In this document: positions 8,273 through 18,310 of the stretch, piece by piece | How the letters are laid out: every line of letters begins with the position of its first letter | Numbering within the stretch: position 1 is the stretch's first letter | Origin: a bacterium | GTDB lineage: Bacteria; JAGOBX01 | NCBI GenBank assembly: GCA_029551925.1 | Contig: JAKPEO010000032.1 | Location: forward strand, 1-64,000 | Reading direction: 5' to 3' | Length of the DNA: 64,000 bases | The notes under the pieces: model-generated | The model's database searches: none | What the model was told of the DNA's origin: nothing | Seen by the model: only the letters and a program-made list of their open reading frames with translations | Program-made: the position numbers and the translations under genes

Positions 8273-10024
8273 ATGACCGCAGTAAAAAAAAGCAAAATCC
8301 AAAAAGAAAAAAATAATGAAATTTCAAAAACTCAAAAACCTAAAAACACCGTAAAAGTAAAAATAGATAATAATGAAGTAATAGAAATTCGCAGCGGTAT
8401 GAAAGTTTGCGAAGTAGCGGAATATTTAGGCAGCGGATTATATTTGCAAGCTGCGGCAGGTTTGATTAACAACAAAATAGTAGATTTATCTTTTCCAATA
8501 ACAAAAGATTGCGGATTAAAAATTGTAACGCTTGATACATTATTAGGAATGAAAGTTTATCGCCGCAGCGTTGAATATGTTTTAGAAATAGCTGTTAAAG
8601 AATTATACGGAAGCAAAGCGCGATTGCTCGTAGGTCCGCATATTGAAAAAGGGTATTATTTTGATTTAATAAGAGAAAACGGCGAATATAATGATACTGT
8701 GTCATTAAAAGATATAGAAGATATACGCGCAAAAATGCACGAGATAATAGCGCGTAATTTAAAATTTGAAGTTAAAAAAATTACAAAAACGCAAGCGAAA
8801 AAAATTTTTGCAAAGAGACCAGAAGTATTAGAGTTATTAGATGTAATTAGTTCTAATGAAATAAAAATCTATTATCAAAAAGATACCGGATTCGCAGATT
8901 TTCATCATGGTCCGATTTTTCCGAATACTGGTTATATTAAAGCATTTGATTTATTAATATCCGCGCCTGGTTTTATTTTACAATTTCCTGATTATGTTAA
9001 TAAAGTTTTAATAATGCCGAAACAACCGAAACAACTTAAATTAACACAAGTTTTAAAAGATACCAGAGAATGGTATAAAATTCAAGGCGTAGAAAATGTC
9101 GGAGAATTAAACAGAATTTTAAAAAGCAAATCTGAAACATCAGAGTTAATAAAAATCGCCGAAGCATTTCAAGAAAAAAAAGTGGCAGAAATAGCGGATA
9201 TGATTGTTTCAAAAAAAGATGCGATAAAATTTATAACAATAGCCGGACCATCGTCGTCAGGTAAGACGACATTCGCTAAAAGATTGTCAATACAATTAAA
9301 AGTGAATGGCATATTTCCAATTGCTTTGTCGCTTGATGATTATTTTGTAGAGCGCGAACTCACGCCGCGCGATGAAAACGGTAATTATGATTTTGAAGTG
9401 ATTGACGCGCTTGATTTAAAGTTGATAAATGAACATTTAGCAGCGCTGTTAAAAAATAAACCTATTGATGTACCGCGTTTTGATTTTACTACTGGTCATA
9501 GAAAAAAAGAAACGCATAGAATGGAATTAAAGCCCGGCCAAGTTGTGATATTAGAAGGTATACACGGATTGAATGACAGATTGACAGCGACAGTTCCGAG
9601 CGAAAATAAATTTAAAATTTATATTTCAGCGTTAAATCAATTGCGTATAGATGACATTAATCGCATTCCAACTACTGATTGTAGATTGATTAGAAGAATG
9701 GTGCGCGATTCAAAATTTCGTTCATATTCTGCGCAGGAGGCAATAGCGCGTTGGCCGTCAGTGCGGCGCGGCGAAGAGCGGCATATTTTTCCATTTCAAG
9801 AAAATGCAGATATTATATTTAATTCTGCGCTGATATATGAATTAGCAGTATTGAAAAAATATGCGCTGCCGATACTTGAAGAAGTGCCGAAAAATTCGCC
9901 GGAATTTCCAATTGCCGAAAGTCTGATTAGTTTTTTAATGTTGTTCAGAGATTGCCCAGAAAACGAGATTCCGCCGACTTCGATAATGCGCGAATTTATT
10001 GGAGGTAGTTCGTTTGACTATTAA
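8273..10024 (+). CDS. Nucleoside (uridine) kinase with N-terminal TGS/ThrRS-like region
   Basis: TGS-like N-term, GPHIEKGYYFDL ThrRS editing-like, P-loop AGPSSSGKTTFAKRL. Confidence 0.85.
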   Translation: MTAVKKSKIQKEKNNEISKTQKPKNTVKVKIDNNEVIEIRSGMKVCEVAEYLGSGLYLQAAAGLINNKIVDLSFPITKDCGLKIVTLDTLLGMKVYRRSVEYVLEIAVKELYGSKARLLVGPHIEKGYYFDLIRENGEYNDTVSLKDIEDIRAKMHEIIARNLKFEVKKITKTQAKKIFAKRPEVLELLDVISSNEIKIYYQKDTGFADFHHGPIFPNTGYIKAFDLLISAPGFILQFPDYVNKVLIMPKQPKQLKLTQVLKDTREWYKIQGVENVGELNRILKSKSETSELIKIAEAFQEKKVAEIADMIVSKKDAIKFITIAGPSSSGKTTFAKRLSIQLKVNGIFPIALSLDDYFVERELTPRDENGNYDFEVIDALDLKLINEHLAALLKNKPIDVPRFDFTTGHRKKETHRMELKPGQVVILEGIHGLNDRLTATVPSENKFKIYISALNQLRIDDINRIPTTDCRLIRRMVRDSKFRSYSAQEAIARWPSVRRGEERHIFPFQENADIIFNSALIYELAVLKKYALPILEEVPKNSPEFPIAESLISFLMLFRDCPENEIPPTSIMREFIGGSSFDY

Positions 10025-10032
10025 AAAAAATA

Positions 10033-10062
10033 TTGACAAAGTATATATTGAGCATATATACT
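10033..10062 (+). promoter_or_regulatory. Sigma70-like promoter TTGACA-N18-TATACT
   Basis: Near-consensus boxes at 10033-10038 and 10057-10062. Confidence 0.6.
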
Positions 10063-10071
10063 AAAAGAGTT

Positions 10072-10344
10072 ATGGATAGTATATTTATATTTATACCGAT
10101 AATAATTATTGGGATAATTGGCTTTCAAATAATTTTGCGGTGTATTAATAAAGCCACAATAAAAGCGGCAGTTGAAAAAGATTATCAAAAAAAGCAGCAA
10201 GAATTAAAAGAAGCGGCTGATCGCCGCGCACGTATGCGCAGTGTGGGCGGCACATCATTTAAAGAAAAATTAAATGATAATCCAAACGAGAAAAAATGGG
10301 ATAAACTCAAGACAAATCCCAAACTCGCCAAAAAACGAATGTAA
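10072..10344 (+). CDS. Small single-TM hypothetical protein
   Basis: ORF with N-terminal TM (IFIFIPIIIIGIIGFQIIL) and charged C-term. Confidence 0.65.
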   Translation: MDSIFIFIPIIIIGIIGFQIILRCINKATIKAAVEKDYQKKQQELKEAADRRARMRSVGGTSFKEKLNDNPNEKKWDKLKTNPKLAKKRM

Positions 10345-10404
10345 TAAATTTTTTAGATTTTGCAAATATCATTTTTTTATTAACAATCAAGAAGGTGATA
10401 AAAA

Positions 10405-10791
10405 ATGTCTAAAAGTGTAAATTTGAATTTTAATAGTTTACCGGCGGCAGTAGGCCCGTATTCGCAAGCAGTTAAAATAAATAATTTGATTTTTTTATCT
10501 GGACAAATACCGATTGATGTTAAAACAGGATTATTGATTGAGAATAACATTGAAAAGCAGACACATCAAGTTTTAATTAATATCAGAAATTTTTTAAAAG
10601 ATAATAATTTGGATATGAATGCAATAATTAAAACAAATGTGTATGTTAAAGATATAACTGATTTTCCGAAAATAAATGAAATTTATGCAAGTTATTTTCG
10701 AGCGCCGTATCCTGCGCGGGCATTAGTAGAAGTCAGCAGATTGCCAAAAGATGTTTTGATTGAAATTGAATGCGTGATCGCAGCAGATTAA
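10405..10791 (+). CDS. ridA: RidA family enamine/imine deaminase
   Basis: AVGPYSQAVKINNLIFLSGQIPID ... VEVSRLPKDVLIEIECVIA; AAGGTG RBS. Confidence 0.93.
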   Translation: MSKSVNLNFNSLPAAVGPYSQAVKINNLIFLSGQIPIDVKTGLLIENNIEKQTHQVLINIRNFLKDNNLDMNAIIKTNVYVKDITDFPKINEIYASYFRAPYPARALVEVSRLPKDVLIEIECVIAAD

Positions 10792-10804
10792 TTGATTTTG
10801 CAGT

Positions 10805-11950
10805 ATGAAAAATGTTTTGAATTTATGTTTGCGTTATTATCCAGCTTCCGGCGGCGCGGAAGATCTTAATAGAATTGTCTTAACAAATTTAAAAAAATAT
10901 AATATTAACTTTATAAATTTTACAACTGCTTTATCAGACCATATAGCAAACAAAAAACTTCAATTATCTGCCGCCCAAAAAAAAATAGATGTATCTGAAA
11001 ATACAATTAGATTTAGCGCATTAAAAATACCGAAAACTGTCTATCATATTATCCCGCAATTTATCATTAATGGAATAAGACAAAATAATATTGATTTAAT
11101 TCACGCGTGGACAATGATGTATTTTCCAGCATTTGCTGGCGTGATATTAAAATATTTAAAAAATAAACCGGTAATATTAAATGCAATTGTTGATGAAAAT
11201 AATATTGTATATCGAAAATTATATAGTAATACACTCGGAAAATTGGTTGTAAATTATTCTGATTGCGTAGTATTATTAACTGAATATTCGCGCGAAGTTT
11301 TAGAAAAATATAAATTTGAGCCTAAAAATATTGAGATTATTCCAGCGGGTGTGGATGTTTCTGAATTTGATAATTGTTCAGAAAAATCACAATATATTTC
11401 ATCTACAAAAATAAATATTTTATTTGTTGGACGTATCGCTTACGGAAAAGGATTGGATTTGCTTTTGAATGCCGTTAATATATTGAAAAAATCAAAATTG
11501 GAATTTCAATTAAATATCGTAGGTCCTGATTTCGGAATGCTGCAATATTGCGAAAAATTTATTAGCGAAAATAATTTAGAAAATGAAATAAAAATTTTAG
11601 GAAAAATATCAAGAACAGAACTTGTAAAAATTTATAAGTCATCGGATATTTTTATTCTACCGAGCAGATATGAGGCATTTGGTATTGTATTGATTGAAGC
11701 GATGGCTGCGAAATTACCAATTATTTCGACAAATTGTTCATCAATCAAATATGTTGTAGAAAACGAAAAAAACGGTTGTCTTATCGAACAAGAAAATTAT
11801 ATTGATTTAGCGGAAAAATTAAGATATTTAATTAATAATCCGCAAATAAGAGTGCAGTTCGGCGAATATGGCTATATAATCGCTCAGGAAAAATATTCGC
11901 TGCCAAAAGTTATTGAAAAATATTATAGATTATATTCCAGATTTTTTTAA
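10805..11950 (+). CDS. Glycosyltransferase family 4
   Basis: ILFVGRIAYGKGLDLLLNA ... ILPSRYEAFGIVLIEAMAAKLPII. Confidence 0.88.
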   Translation: MKNVLNLCLRYYPASGGAEDLNRIVLTNLKKYNINFINFTTALSDHIANKKLQLSAAQKKIDVSENTIRFSALKIPKTVYHIIPQFIINGIRQNNIDLIHAWTMMYFPAFAGVILKYLKNKPVILNAIVDENNIVYRKLYSNTLGKLVVNYSDCVVLLTEYSREVLEKYKFEPKNIEIIPAGVDVSEFDNCSEKSQYISSTKINILFVGRIAYGKGLDLLLNAVNILKKSKLEFQLNIVGPDFGMLQYCEKFISENNLENEIKILGKISRTELVKIYKSSDIFILPSRYEAFGIVLIEAMAAKLPIISTNCSSIKYVVENEKNGCLIEQENYIDLAEKLRYLINNPQIRVQFGEYGYIIAQEKYSLPKVIEKYYRLYSRFF

Positions 11951-12003
11951 ATATTTTACGCTCATCATTTTATTAATTTTACCGCAATTGTTTTGTTCGC
12001 TGT

Positions 12004-12061
12004 AAACATTAGAAAAAATTAATCTAAATTTAATGTTAATTTAATTATCGCCTGCTATATT
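12004..12061 (+). promoter_or_regulatory. Putative OmpR/PhoB-type activated promoter of first sulfatase gene
   Basis: 22-nt AAACATTAGAAAAAATTAATCT shared with 16208; TTAAT(C/G/T) at 12019, 12030, 12041 (11-bp phase); extended -10 CTGCTATATT. Confidence 0.6.
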
Positions 12062-12070
12062 TTAAATATT

Positions 12071-14020
12071 ATGTTTTTCTTTTATTTTTATTTAGTATGG
12101 CTTTTGATTTTTGCGATAATTAGAATCTATCTTTTGATTAGCGCTTCTGAAATTTCTGGATTATCGCTGCAATTGATAGTGAAAACTTTTTATATTGGCG
12201 CACGGCTTGATATTACTGTTTGCAGTTATTTATTAGCCCCGATAATTTTAATTCTGCCGTTGCTTGAAAAAAAATTTCTAAAAGAAATTTATTGTAAAAA
12301 AATATTATACGCATATTTTTCTGTTATTGGTTTTATTATATTTTATTTTACGATAATAGAAATATTTTATTTTAAAGAATACGGACAGCGTTATAATCAT
12401 CTTGCAGTAGAATATTTGAAATATCCACGCGAAGTTTTTAGTAATATATATCAATATTATCCGATTATCAAAATCAGTATCGCTATTTTTATAGCATATT
12501 TTTTTCTTGCCAAAATTTTAAAAAAAATTGTCTATTCTACAATTTTTTTTGCATTAAAATTTTATAAGCGTATTTTATTATATTTCTTGTTTTTAATGTT
12601 GATTTTTATCGGCTGTCGAAATAGTTTTGACCATAGACCGATAAATATTGGGCTTTCTTATTTTTCAAAATATCAAATATTAAATGAAATTAGTTTGAAC
12701 GGTTTTTTCTCGTTTAGCTATGCTGTTATTGATAAGCTGAAAAATGAAATTGATTATGAAAAAAATTATTTTAGTTTGAATGATATTGCGCCTGAAAAAA
12801 TTATTCGGCAGATATTATCTGCTGAAAAAAATATAAATTTTCTAAATGATAATAGTATACTGCGGATTGTAAATTCAGATACTGCGAGCAAAAAATATAA
12901 TGTTGTAATAATTATAGAAGAAAGTTTTGGCGCGGAATTTACAGGTATTCTTGGTTCTGAAAAATATAAAAAATTAGGAATAACTCCAAACATAGATAAA
13001 TTATCAGATAATTCGATTTTTTTTACTAATGCTTATTCTACTGGCACACGCACAGCGCGTGGGATAGAAGCGTTAATTAGTTCATTCCCGCCGATACCTG
13101 GCGAAAGCGTTATAAAACGTTCAAAAACAGTTAATAATTTTTTCACTATTGCGAAAGTATTAAAAAATCAAGGATATACTACGCATTTCATCTACGGCGG
13201 TCAAGCAATTTTTGATAATATGCGCGGCTTTTTTAATTCAAATGGTTTTGATAATATCATCGAAGAAAAAGATTTTAAAAAGCCTGTATTCAAATCTGTT
13301 TGGGGTGTGAGCGATGAAGATTTGTTTAATAAAGCAGACGAAATTTTTCAAAAACAAAACCAGCCGTTTTTAGCAGTATTGCTTACTACTTCAAATCATA
13401 TGCCTTTTACTTTTCCTGATGGTCGCATACAAAAATTAAAGATTAACATTGAAGACGCTGACAGATTAAATGCTATCAAATACGCAGATTTTGCAATCGG
13501 CAATTATTTAGATCAAGCAAAGAAATCAAAATATTTTGATAATACAATATTTGTAATCGTAGCGGACCATAGCGCCCGCGTTTTTGGCGGTAATATTATA
13601 CCGATTGATAAATTTCATATACCGCTATTATTTTTTGCGCCTAAAATATTAAAACCGCAAAAAATAAATACTATTGTAAGTCAAATAGATGTAGCGCCTA
13701 CCATTTTAGGAATATTAGGAATTTCCTATAAATCAATTTTTTTAGGCAGAAATGTATTTAATTTAAAAACAAATGAAGCGCTAACTTTTGCGTTATTGCA
13801 ATATGATAAATTGCTCGGATTATTAGATGATAAAAATCTTACAATACTATATCCTAATAAGACATTTAAAATATTCAAAAATAATTATTCGAAAAATCAA
13901 AATGATTATCAAAGTAAATTGTTGATACCAAAAAAAATATCAACTGAGAAATTATGCACCGCTTATTTTCAATATGCTGATTTTCTTTATAAAAATAGCG
14001 AATATAAAATAAATGAATAA
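12071..14020 (+). CDS. LTA synthase-like membrane sulfatase (paralog 1)
   Basis: N-terminal TM bundle; NVVIIIEESFGAEFTG, STGTRTARGIEALISSFPPIPGESVIKR, FVIVADHSARVFGG. Confidence 0.88.
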   Translation: MFFFYFYLVWLLIFAIIRIYLLISASEISGLSLQLIVKTFYIGARLDITVCSYLLAPIILILPLLEKKFLKEIYCKKILYAYFSVIGFIIFYFTIIEIFYFKEYGQRYNHLAVEYLKYPREVFSNIYQYYPIIKISIAIFIAYFFLAKILKKIVYSTIFFALKFYKRILLYFLFLMLIFIGCRNSFDHRPINIGLSYFSKYQILNEISLNGFFSFSYAVIDKLKNEIDYEKNYFSLNDIAPEKIIRQILSAEKNINFLNDNSILRIVNSDTASKKYNVVIIIEESFGAEFTGILGSEKYKKLGITPNIDKLSDNSIFFTNAYSTGTRTARGIEALISSFPPIPGESVIKRSKTVNNFFTIAKVLKNQGYTTHFIYGGQAIFDNMRGFFNSNGFDNIIEEKDFKKPVFKSVWGVSDEDLFNKADEIFQKQNQPFLAVLLTTSNHMPFTFPDGRIQKLKINIEDADRLNAIKYADFAIGNYLDQAKKSKYFDNTIFVIVADHSARVFGGNIIPIDKFHIPLLFFAPKILKPQKINTIVSQIDVAPTILGILGISYKSIFLGRNVFNLKTNEALTFALLQYDKLLGLLDDKNLTILYPNKTFKIFKNNYSKNQNDYQSKLLIPKKISTEKLCTAYFQYADFLYKNSEYKINE

Positions 14021-14057
14021 GGATCATTTAGAAATTTTTATAAAAAAATCCAAATTC

Positions 14058-14089
14058 CTATTTTAGAATTTTAGAAATTTCTAAAATAG
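14058..14089. repeat. F-F-R hairpin element, 32-bp core
   Basis: CTATTTTAGAATTTTAGAAATTTCTAAAATAG; exact reverse complement present at 22646-22677. Confidence 0.95.
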
Positions 14090-14114
14090 TTTTATGTATT
14101 TTAGTCCTTAGTTA

Positions 14115-14142
14115 TTGACAAAAAAAAATGAAAATATAAAAT
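14115..14142 (+). promoter_or_regulatory. Sigma70-like promoter TTGACA-N16-TAAAAT
   Basis: Boxes 14115-14120 and 14137-14142, just upstream of ATG 14153. Confidence 0.55.
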
Positions 14143-14152
14143 TTTAGATATT

Positions 14153-14827
14153 ATGAGAATATTAATAGTTGAAGATGATTTAACACTTGCGGAATTTATA
14201 AAAAAAGGTTTGACAGAAGAAGGTTATGCTGTTGATATTATTTCAAACGGAGAGCAAGGATTAAATATCGCGCTGAATTTTGAGTTTGACTTGATTATAC
14301 TTGATGTTATGCTGCCGGAAAAAGATGGGCTCGAAATTTGCAAATCTATCCGTTATAAAAACAAGAAAACTCCGGTTTTATTTTTATCAGCGCGCGATGA
14401 AACCGAAGACATTGTCAAAGGTCTTGATATAGGTGCAAATGATTATTTAACTAAGCCGTTTGCATTTCCTGAATTAGCTGCGCGCGCGCGCGCATTATTA
14501 CGCATCTCTAATGTTTCTGATAACAACGGCATTTTAAAAGTTGCAGATCTTACTTTAAATCTTTTTACGCACAAAGCGGAACGCAACGGCAAAGAAATAG
14601 ATTTAACCTTAAAAGAATTTTCGTTATTAGAATATTTTATGCGCAATCCTGATAGAATACTTACGCGTACGATGATAATAGAGCATGTCTGGAATTTTAA
14701 TTTTGATAATTTCACAAATGTTATAGATGTCTATATAAATTATCTGCGCAAAAAAATCGATAATGATTCTGATTTTAAAATGCTTTTAACTGTTCGCGGA
14801 TCAGGTTATATGCTACGTAGTAAATAA
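14153..14827 (+). CDS. OmpR/PhoB family response regulator
   Basis: MRILIVEDD, LIILDVMLPEKDG, TKPF, winged-helix C-term. Confidence 0.95.
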   Translation: MRILIVEDDLTLAEFIKKGLTEEGYAVDIISNGEQGLNIALNFEFDLIILDVMLPEKDGLEICKSIRYKNKKTPVLFLSARDETEDIVKGLDIGANDYLTKPFAFPELAARARALLRISNVSDNNGILKVADLTLNLFTHKAERNGKEIDLTLKEFSLLEYFMRNPDRILTRTMIIEHVWNFNFDNFTNVIDVYINYLRKKIDNDSDFKMLLTVRGSGYMLRSK

Positions 14828-14848
14828 ATAATATCAAAAACTAAAATT

Positions 14849-16216
14849 ATGAAATTATCGTTCAAACTAAAATTAACGCTGCTGCTTTTTAGCGCACTTA
14901 TTACAGTGTTTATCGCGCAAGTCATTATCGTAAATCATTATACTGAAAAATTTGCGATTGAATATGAAAATACGGAAATGAAAGAATATATTGAACTTTG
15001 TCAAAAAATATATTTTAGTGAACTGCAATTGAATAATGAAAAGCAATTAGATATAGAACTCGAACATTTTTATTTTCAAGTACGCGATGAGAAAAATGAT
15101 ATTTTATACAGTTCGCCAAAAATCAAAAAAAATAATTTAGACAATATCAAAATAAAAGAACAGCCAGAGAATTCGTATTTTTTTAATGATGTTATTAACG
15201 ATGCATTATTTAGATTTTATATTGAAAAAAAGATTGTGGATAACAAATTTTATAAATTTATATATTTCATTTCTTCGAAGGAATATCACAATTTTATAAA
15301 AAAAATTAATGCGTTGTTTCTTGTTATATTTACAATTACGATTATAATTTTATTTGTTATTTCAAATTTATTTGTCAATCGCGCATTAATGCCGATTGAT
15401 AAAATTATAAATGATGTAAATAAAATAAATATAAAAACATTGAGCGGCAGAATCGAAAATATCCAATCAAATGATTTACTTGATAAATTGACTACTACTT
15501 TTAATTTTATGATTGAGCGTCTTGAAATTTCGTTTAATAGAATCAACCGTTTTTTTTCGGATTTTTCGCACGAGATAAAAAATCCGCTTGCTGTGATTAA
15601 AAATGGCATTGAACTTATCCAAAAATCTAATAAACTTTCAGAAGATGAATATAATATTTTAAACAGATTATCAGAAGAAGTTGAAGCAGTTCAGCGGATG
15701 ACTAATGAACTGCTGTTTTTAGCCAAAGCCGACGCTGACAGCGTCAAACTTAATTTTTCCAAAATTAAATTAAAAGAATTAACGGCATTTTCAGAAGACA
15801 TCGGCAAAATTATGTGCGAAGAAAAACAAATCAAATTCTCGATTGAAACGCAAGATTTAGATAAAGAATTAGAAATTGACGAACATAAAATCAAACAAGT
15901 AATAATCAATCTATTAAATAACGCTGTTGAATATACTAACCAAAACGGTCTAATAAGATTAACATTTAAAATTGAAGGGGATAAATTTATTTTTACTATC
16001 ACTGATAACGGCTGCGGAATTGCGCAAGAGCAAATACCGTTGGTCTTTGACAGATTCTATCGCTGCGACAAAACGCGTTCGCGCGAGAAACATCATTTCG
16101 GGCTCGGCTTGTCAATAGTAAAAATGATAATTGACTTGCATAACGGAACTATTAATTTAGATTCTGAATTAAATAAAGGCGCTACCGTAAAATTTACTAT
16201 TCCTATAAAACATTAG
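14849..16216 (+). CDS. Sensor histidine kinase (HAMP, HisKA, HATPase)
   Basis: FFSDFSHEIKNPLAVIKN H-box; NLLNNAVEYT N-box; DNGCGIAQEQIPLVFDRFYR; HFGLGLSIVK. Confidence 0.95.
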   Translation: MKLSFKLKLTLLLFSALITVFIAQVIIVNHYTEKFAIEYENTEMKEYIELCQKIYFSELQLNNEKQLDIELEHFYFQVRDEKNDILYSSPKIKKNNLDNIKIKEQPENSYFFNDVINDALFRFYIEKKIVDNKFYKFIYFISSKEYHNFIKKINALFLVIFTITIIILFVISNLFVNRALMPIDKIINDVNKINIKTLSGRIENIQSNDLLDKLTTTFNFMIERLEISFNRINRFFSDFSHEIKNPLAVIKNGIELIQKSNKLSEDEYNILNRLSEEVEAVQRMTNELLFLAKADADSVKLNFSKIKLKELTAFSEDIGKIMCEEKQIKFSIETQDLDKELEIDEHKIKQVIINLLNNAVEYTNQNGLIRLTFKIEGDKFIFTITDNGCGIAQEQIPLVFDRFYRCDKTRSREKHHFGLGLSIVKMIIDLHNGTINLDSELNKGATVKFTIPIKH

Positions 16217-16265
16217 AAAAAATTAATCTGCTTTTAAAGACATTATAATATTCATCTGTTATAAT
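16208..16265 (+). promoter_or_regulatory. Putative OmpR/PhoB-type activated promoter of second sulfatase gene
   Basis: Same 22-nt motif, TTAATC/TTAAAG/ATAATA at 11-bp phase (16223, 16234, 16245), extended -10 CTGTTATAAT at the same distance as at 12 kb. Confidence 0.6.
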
Positions 16266-16302
16266 TAAAAAATAAATTATTTTTTGATTTGAGGAAAATA
16301 AT

Positions 16303-18309
16303 ATGTCTTTTAATTATTTTAATCGTTTTAAATCGATATTTACATTTTTCGTTGTTTTTATATTTTTCTCATTGATTAGTCGCAGCGCGTTGCTATTGCA
16401 AAGTTTTGAATATATAAAACTCAATTTGCTGAATTTATCAAAAATTTATTCAATCGGCATATTTTATGATGCAATAACATTTTCATATTTTATTATTCCA
16501 TATCTAATATATCTGACAATTATATCAGATAATTTTTTTAAGTCAAAAATAAACAGATATATTGTTTATTTGTTTTTTTTGATATTTTCAGCGCTGAATA
16601 TTTTTAATATAGTAGCCGAATATTTTTTCTGGTTAGAATTCGGCGTGCGCTATAATTTTATTGCAGTTGATTATCTTGTCTATACAACGGAAGTAATAAA
16701 TAATATTAAGGAATCGTATCCAATAAATAAAATAATTTTTGCGGTAATTATTATAGCTTGCGTATTTTTATTATTATTCAAGAAAAATCTGGTTTCTGAA
16801 TATCAATACAAGACAACGCTGGTAAAACGCATTTTAACAGCGCTTTTAATTTTATCTATTCCGATTAGCGCGTTTATTTTTATAGATAATGCAATACCAA
16901 ATGTTTCTGAAAATGTATATGAAAATAATCTTGCGGCAAACGGCTTATATTGTTTATTCAGCGCATTCAGGCATAATTCGCTCAATTATTACGATTTTTA
17001 TTATACCGCGCAAGATATAGATGTTTTTTCAGATATTAAAAATCTGCTGATTTCAAAAAATGCAAAAGCATTTAAAAGCGATTATCCGGATTATTCAATA
17101 ACACGCAAAATTGAAAATAGCGGCGCTGAAAAAAAATATAATGTTGTTTTAGTAATAATAGAAAGTATGAGCGCTGATTTTATGTGCGCATTTGGCAATC
17201 AAGAAAATCTCACGCCGAATCTTGACGCGCTCGCAAAACAAGGGCTATTATATACAAATCTTTATGCGACCGGCACGCGCACAGTTCGCGGGCTCGAAGC
17301 GATCACGCTTTCGATTCCGCCGCTGCCAGGGCAATCAATAATCAAACGTCCAAAGAATGAAAACCTTGATTTTTGCATTTCAAAAGTAATCAGCACAAAA
17401 GGTTATGAACTGAAATTTATCTACGGCGGCTTTGGATATTTTGATAATATGAATTATTTTTTTGAGAATAACGGTTTTAAGACAATCGACCGCGCTGATA
17501 TGAATTCCAATGAAATTACATTTTCTAACGCTTGGGGCGTATGCGATGAAGATTTGTTTAATAAATCTATCAACGAAGCGAATATTTCAGCGGCGCAAAA
17601 CAAACCTTTCTTTTTTATTATTCTAACTACTTCTAATCATAGACCTTATACATATCCTAAAAATAAAATTGATATAAAATCAGGGACTGGCAGAAACGGC
17701 GCTGTGAAATATTGCGATTATGCTATCGGCGAATTTATCAATTCCGCTAAAAAACAAAAATGGTTTGATAATACTATATTTGTTTTTACTGCTGACCATT
17801 GCGCAAGCAGCGCCGGTAAAGCAAAATTAGAAATAGATAAATATCATATTCCAATGATTATTTACGCGCCTAAAATCATAAGACCAGCATTAATCCAAAA
17901 CATTGCAAGCCAGATTGATATTGCGCCGACTATATTTGAATTATTGAATTGGTCTTATACTTCAAATTTTTTTGGCAACGCAATTATCGCGCAGACTGAT
18001 AAAAATAACATAAATAATATCGCGCGCGTTTTTATAAGCAATTATCAAAAACTTGGGTATATCGAAAATAACGAAGTTGTAATATTAGAGCCAAAACGAA
18101 AAATTTTTAGTTATAAATATTTTAATAATGCCTTACTCGAAAGCGAAATAAAAGAAGAAATAATAACTAACGCGGTAGTGTATTATCAAACTGCGAGTTA
18201 TATATACAATAAATCAAAACAAAAGAAAATTTCAGCGGAACAAATTGCTCGAACACAAAATAATAGTTTTGCAGGGAATTATAATATTTCAGATGCTCGT
18301 AAAAAATAA
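16303..18309 (+). CDS. LTA synthase-like membrane sulfatase (paralog 2)
   Basis: Same motifs as paralog 1: NVVLVIIESMSADFMCAFG, ATGTRTVRGLEAITLSIPPLPGQSIIKR; RBS GAGG. Confidence 0.88.
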   Translation: MSFNYFNRFKSIFTFFVVFIFFSLISRSALLLQSFEYIKLNLLNLSKIYSIGIFYDAITFSYFIIPYLIYLTIISDNFFKSKINRYIVYLFFLIFSALNIFNIVAEYFFWLEFGVRYNFIAVDYLVYTTEVINNIKESYPINKIIFAVIIIACVFLLLFKKNLVSEYQYKTTLVKRILTALLILSIPISAFIFIDNAIPNVSENVYENNLAANGLYCLFSAFRHNSLNYYDFYYTAQDIDVFSDIKNLLISKNAKAFKSDYPDYSITRKIENSGAEKKYNVVLVIIESMSADFMCAFGNQENLTPNLDALAKQGLLYTNLYATGTRTVRGLEAITLSIPPLPGQSIIKRPKNENLDFCISKVISTKGYELKFIYGGFGYFDNMNYFFENNGFKTIDRADMNSNEITFSNAWGVCDEDLFNKSINEANISAAQNKPFFFIILTTSNHRPYTYPKNKIDIKSGTGRNGAVKYCDYAIGEFINSAKKQKWFDNTIFVFTADHCASSAGKAKLEIDKYHIPMIIYAPKIIRPALIQNIASQIDIAPTIFELLNWSYTSNFFGNAIIAQTDKNNINNIARVFISNYQKLGYIENNEVVILEPKRKIFSYKYFNNALLESEIKEEIITNAVVYYQTASYIYNKSKQKKISAEQIARTQNNSFAGNYNISDARKK

Positions 18310-18310
18310 A

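Noticed and set aside
10033-10071. TTG start at 10033 for the small membrane protein
   Set aside because: This TTG is part of a TTGACA promoter box; ATG 10072 just before the hydrophobic segment fits better
14471-14500. GCGCGCGCGC run within the response-regulator gene
   Set aside because: Encodes the ordinary AARARALLR stretch of OmpR-family receivers; Z-DNA potential is incidental
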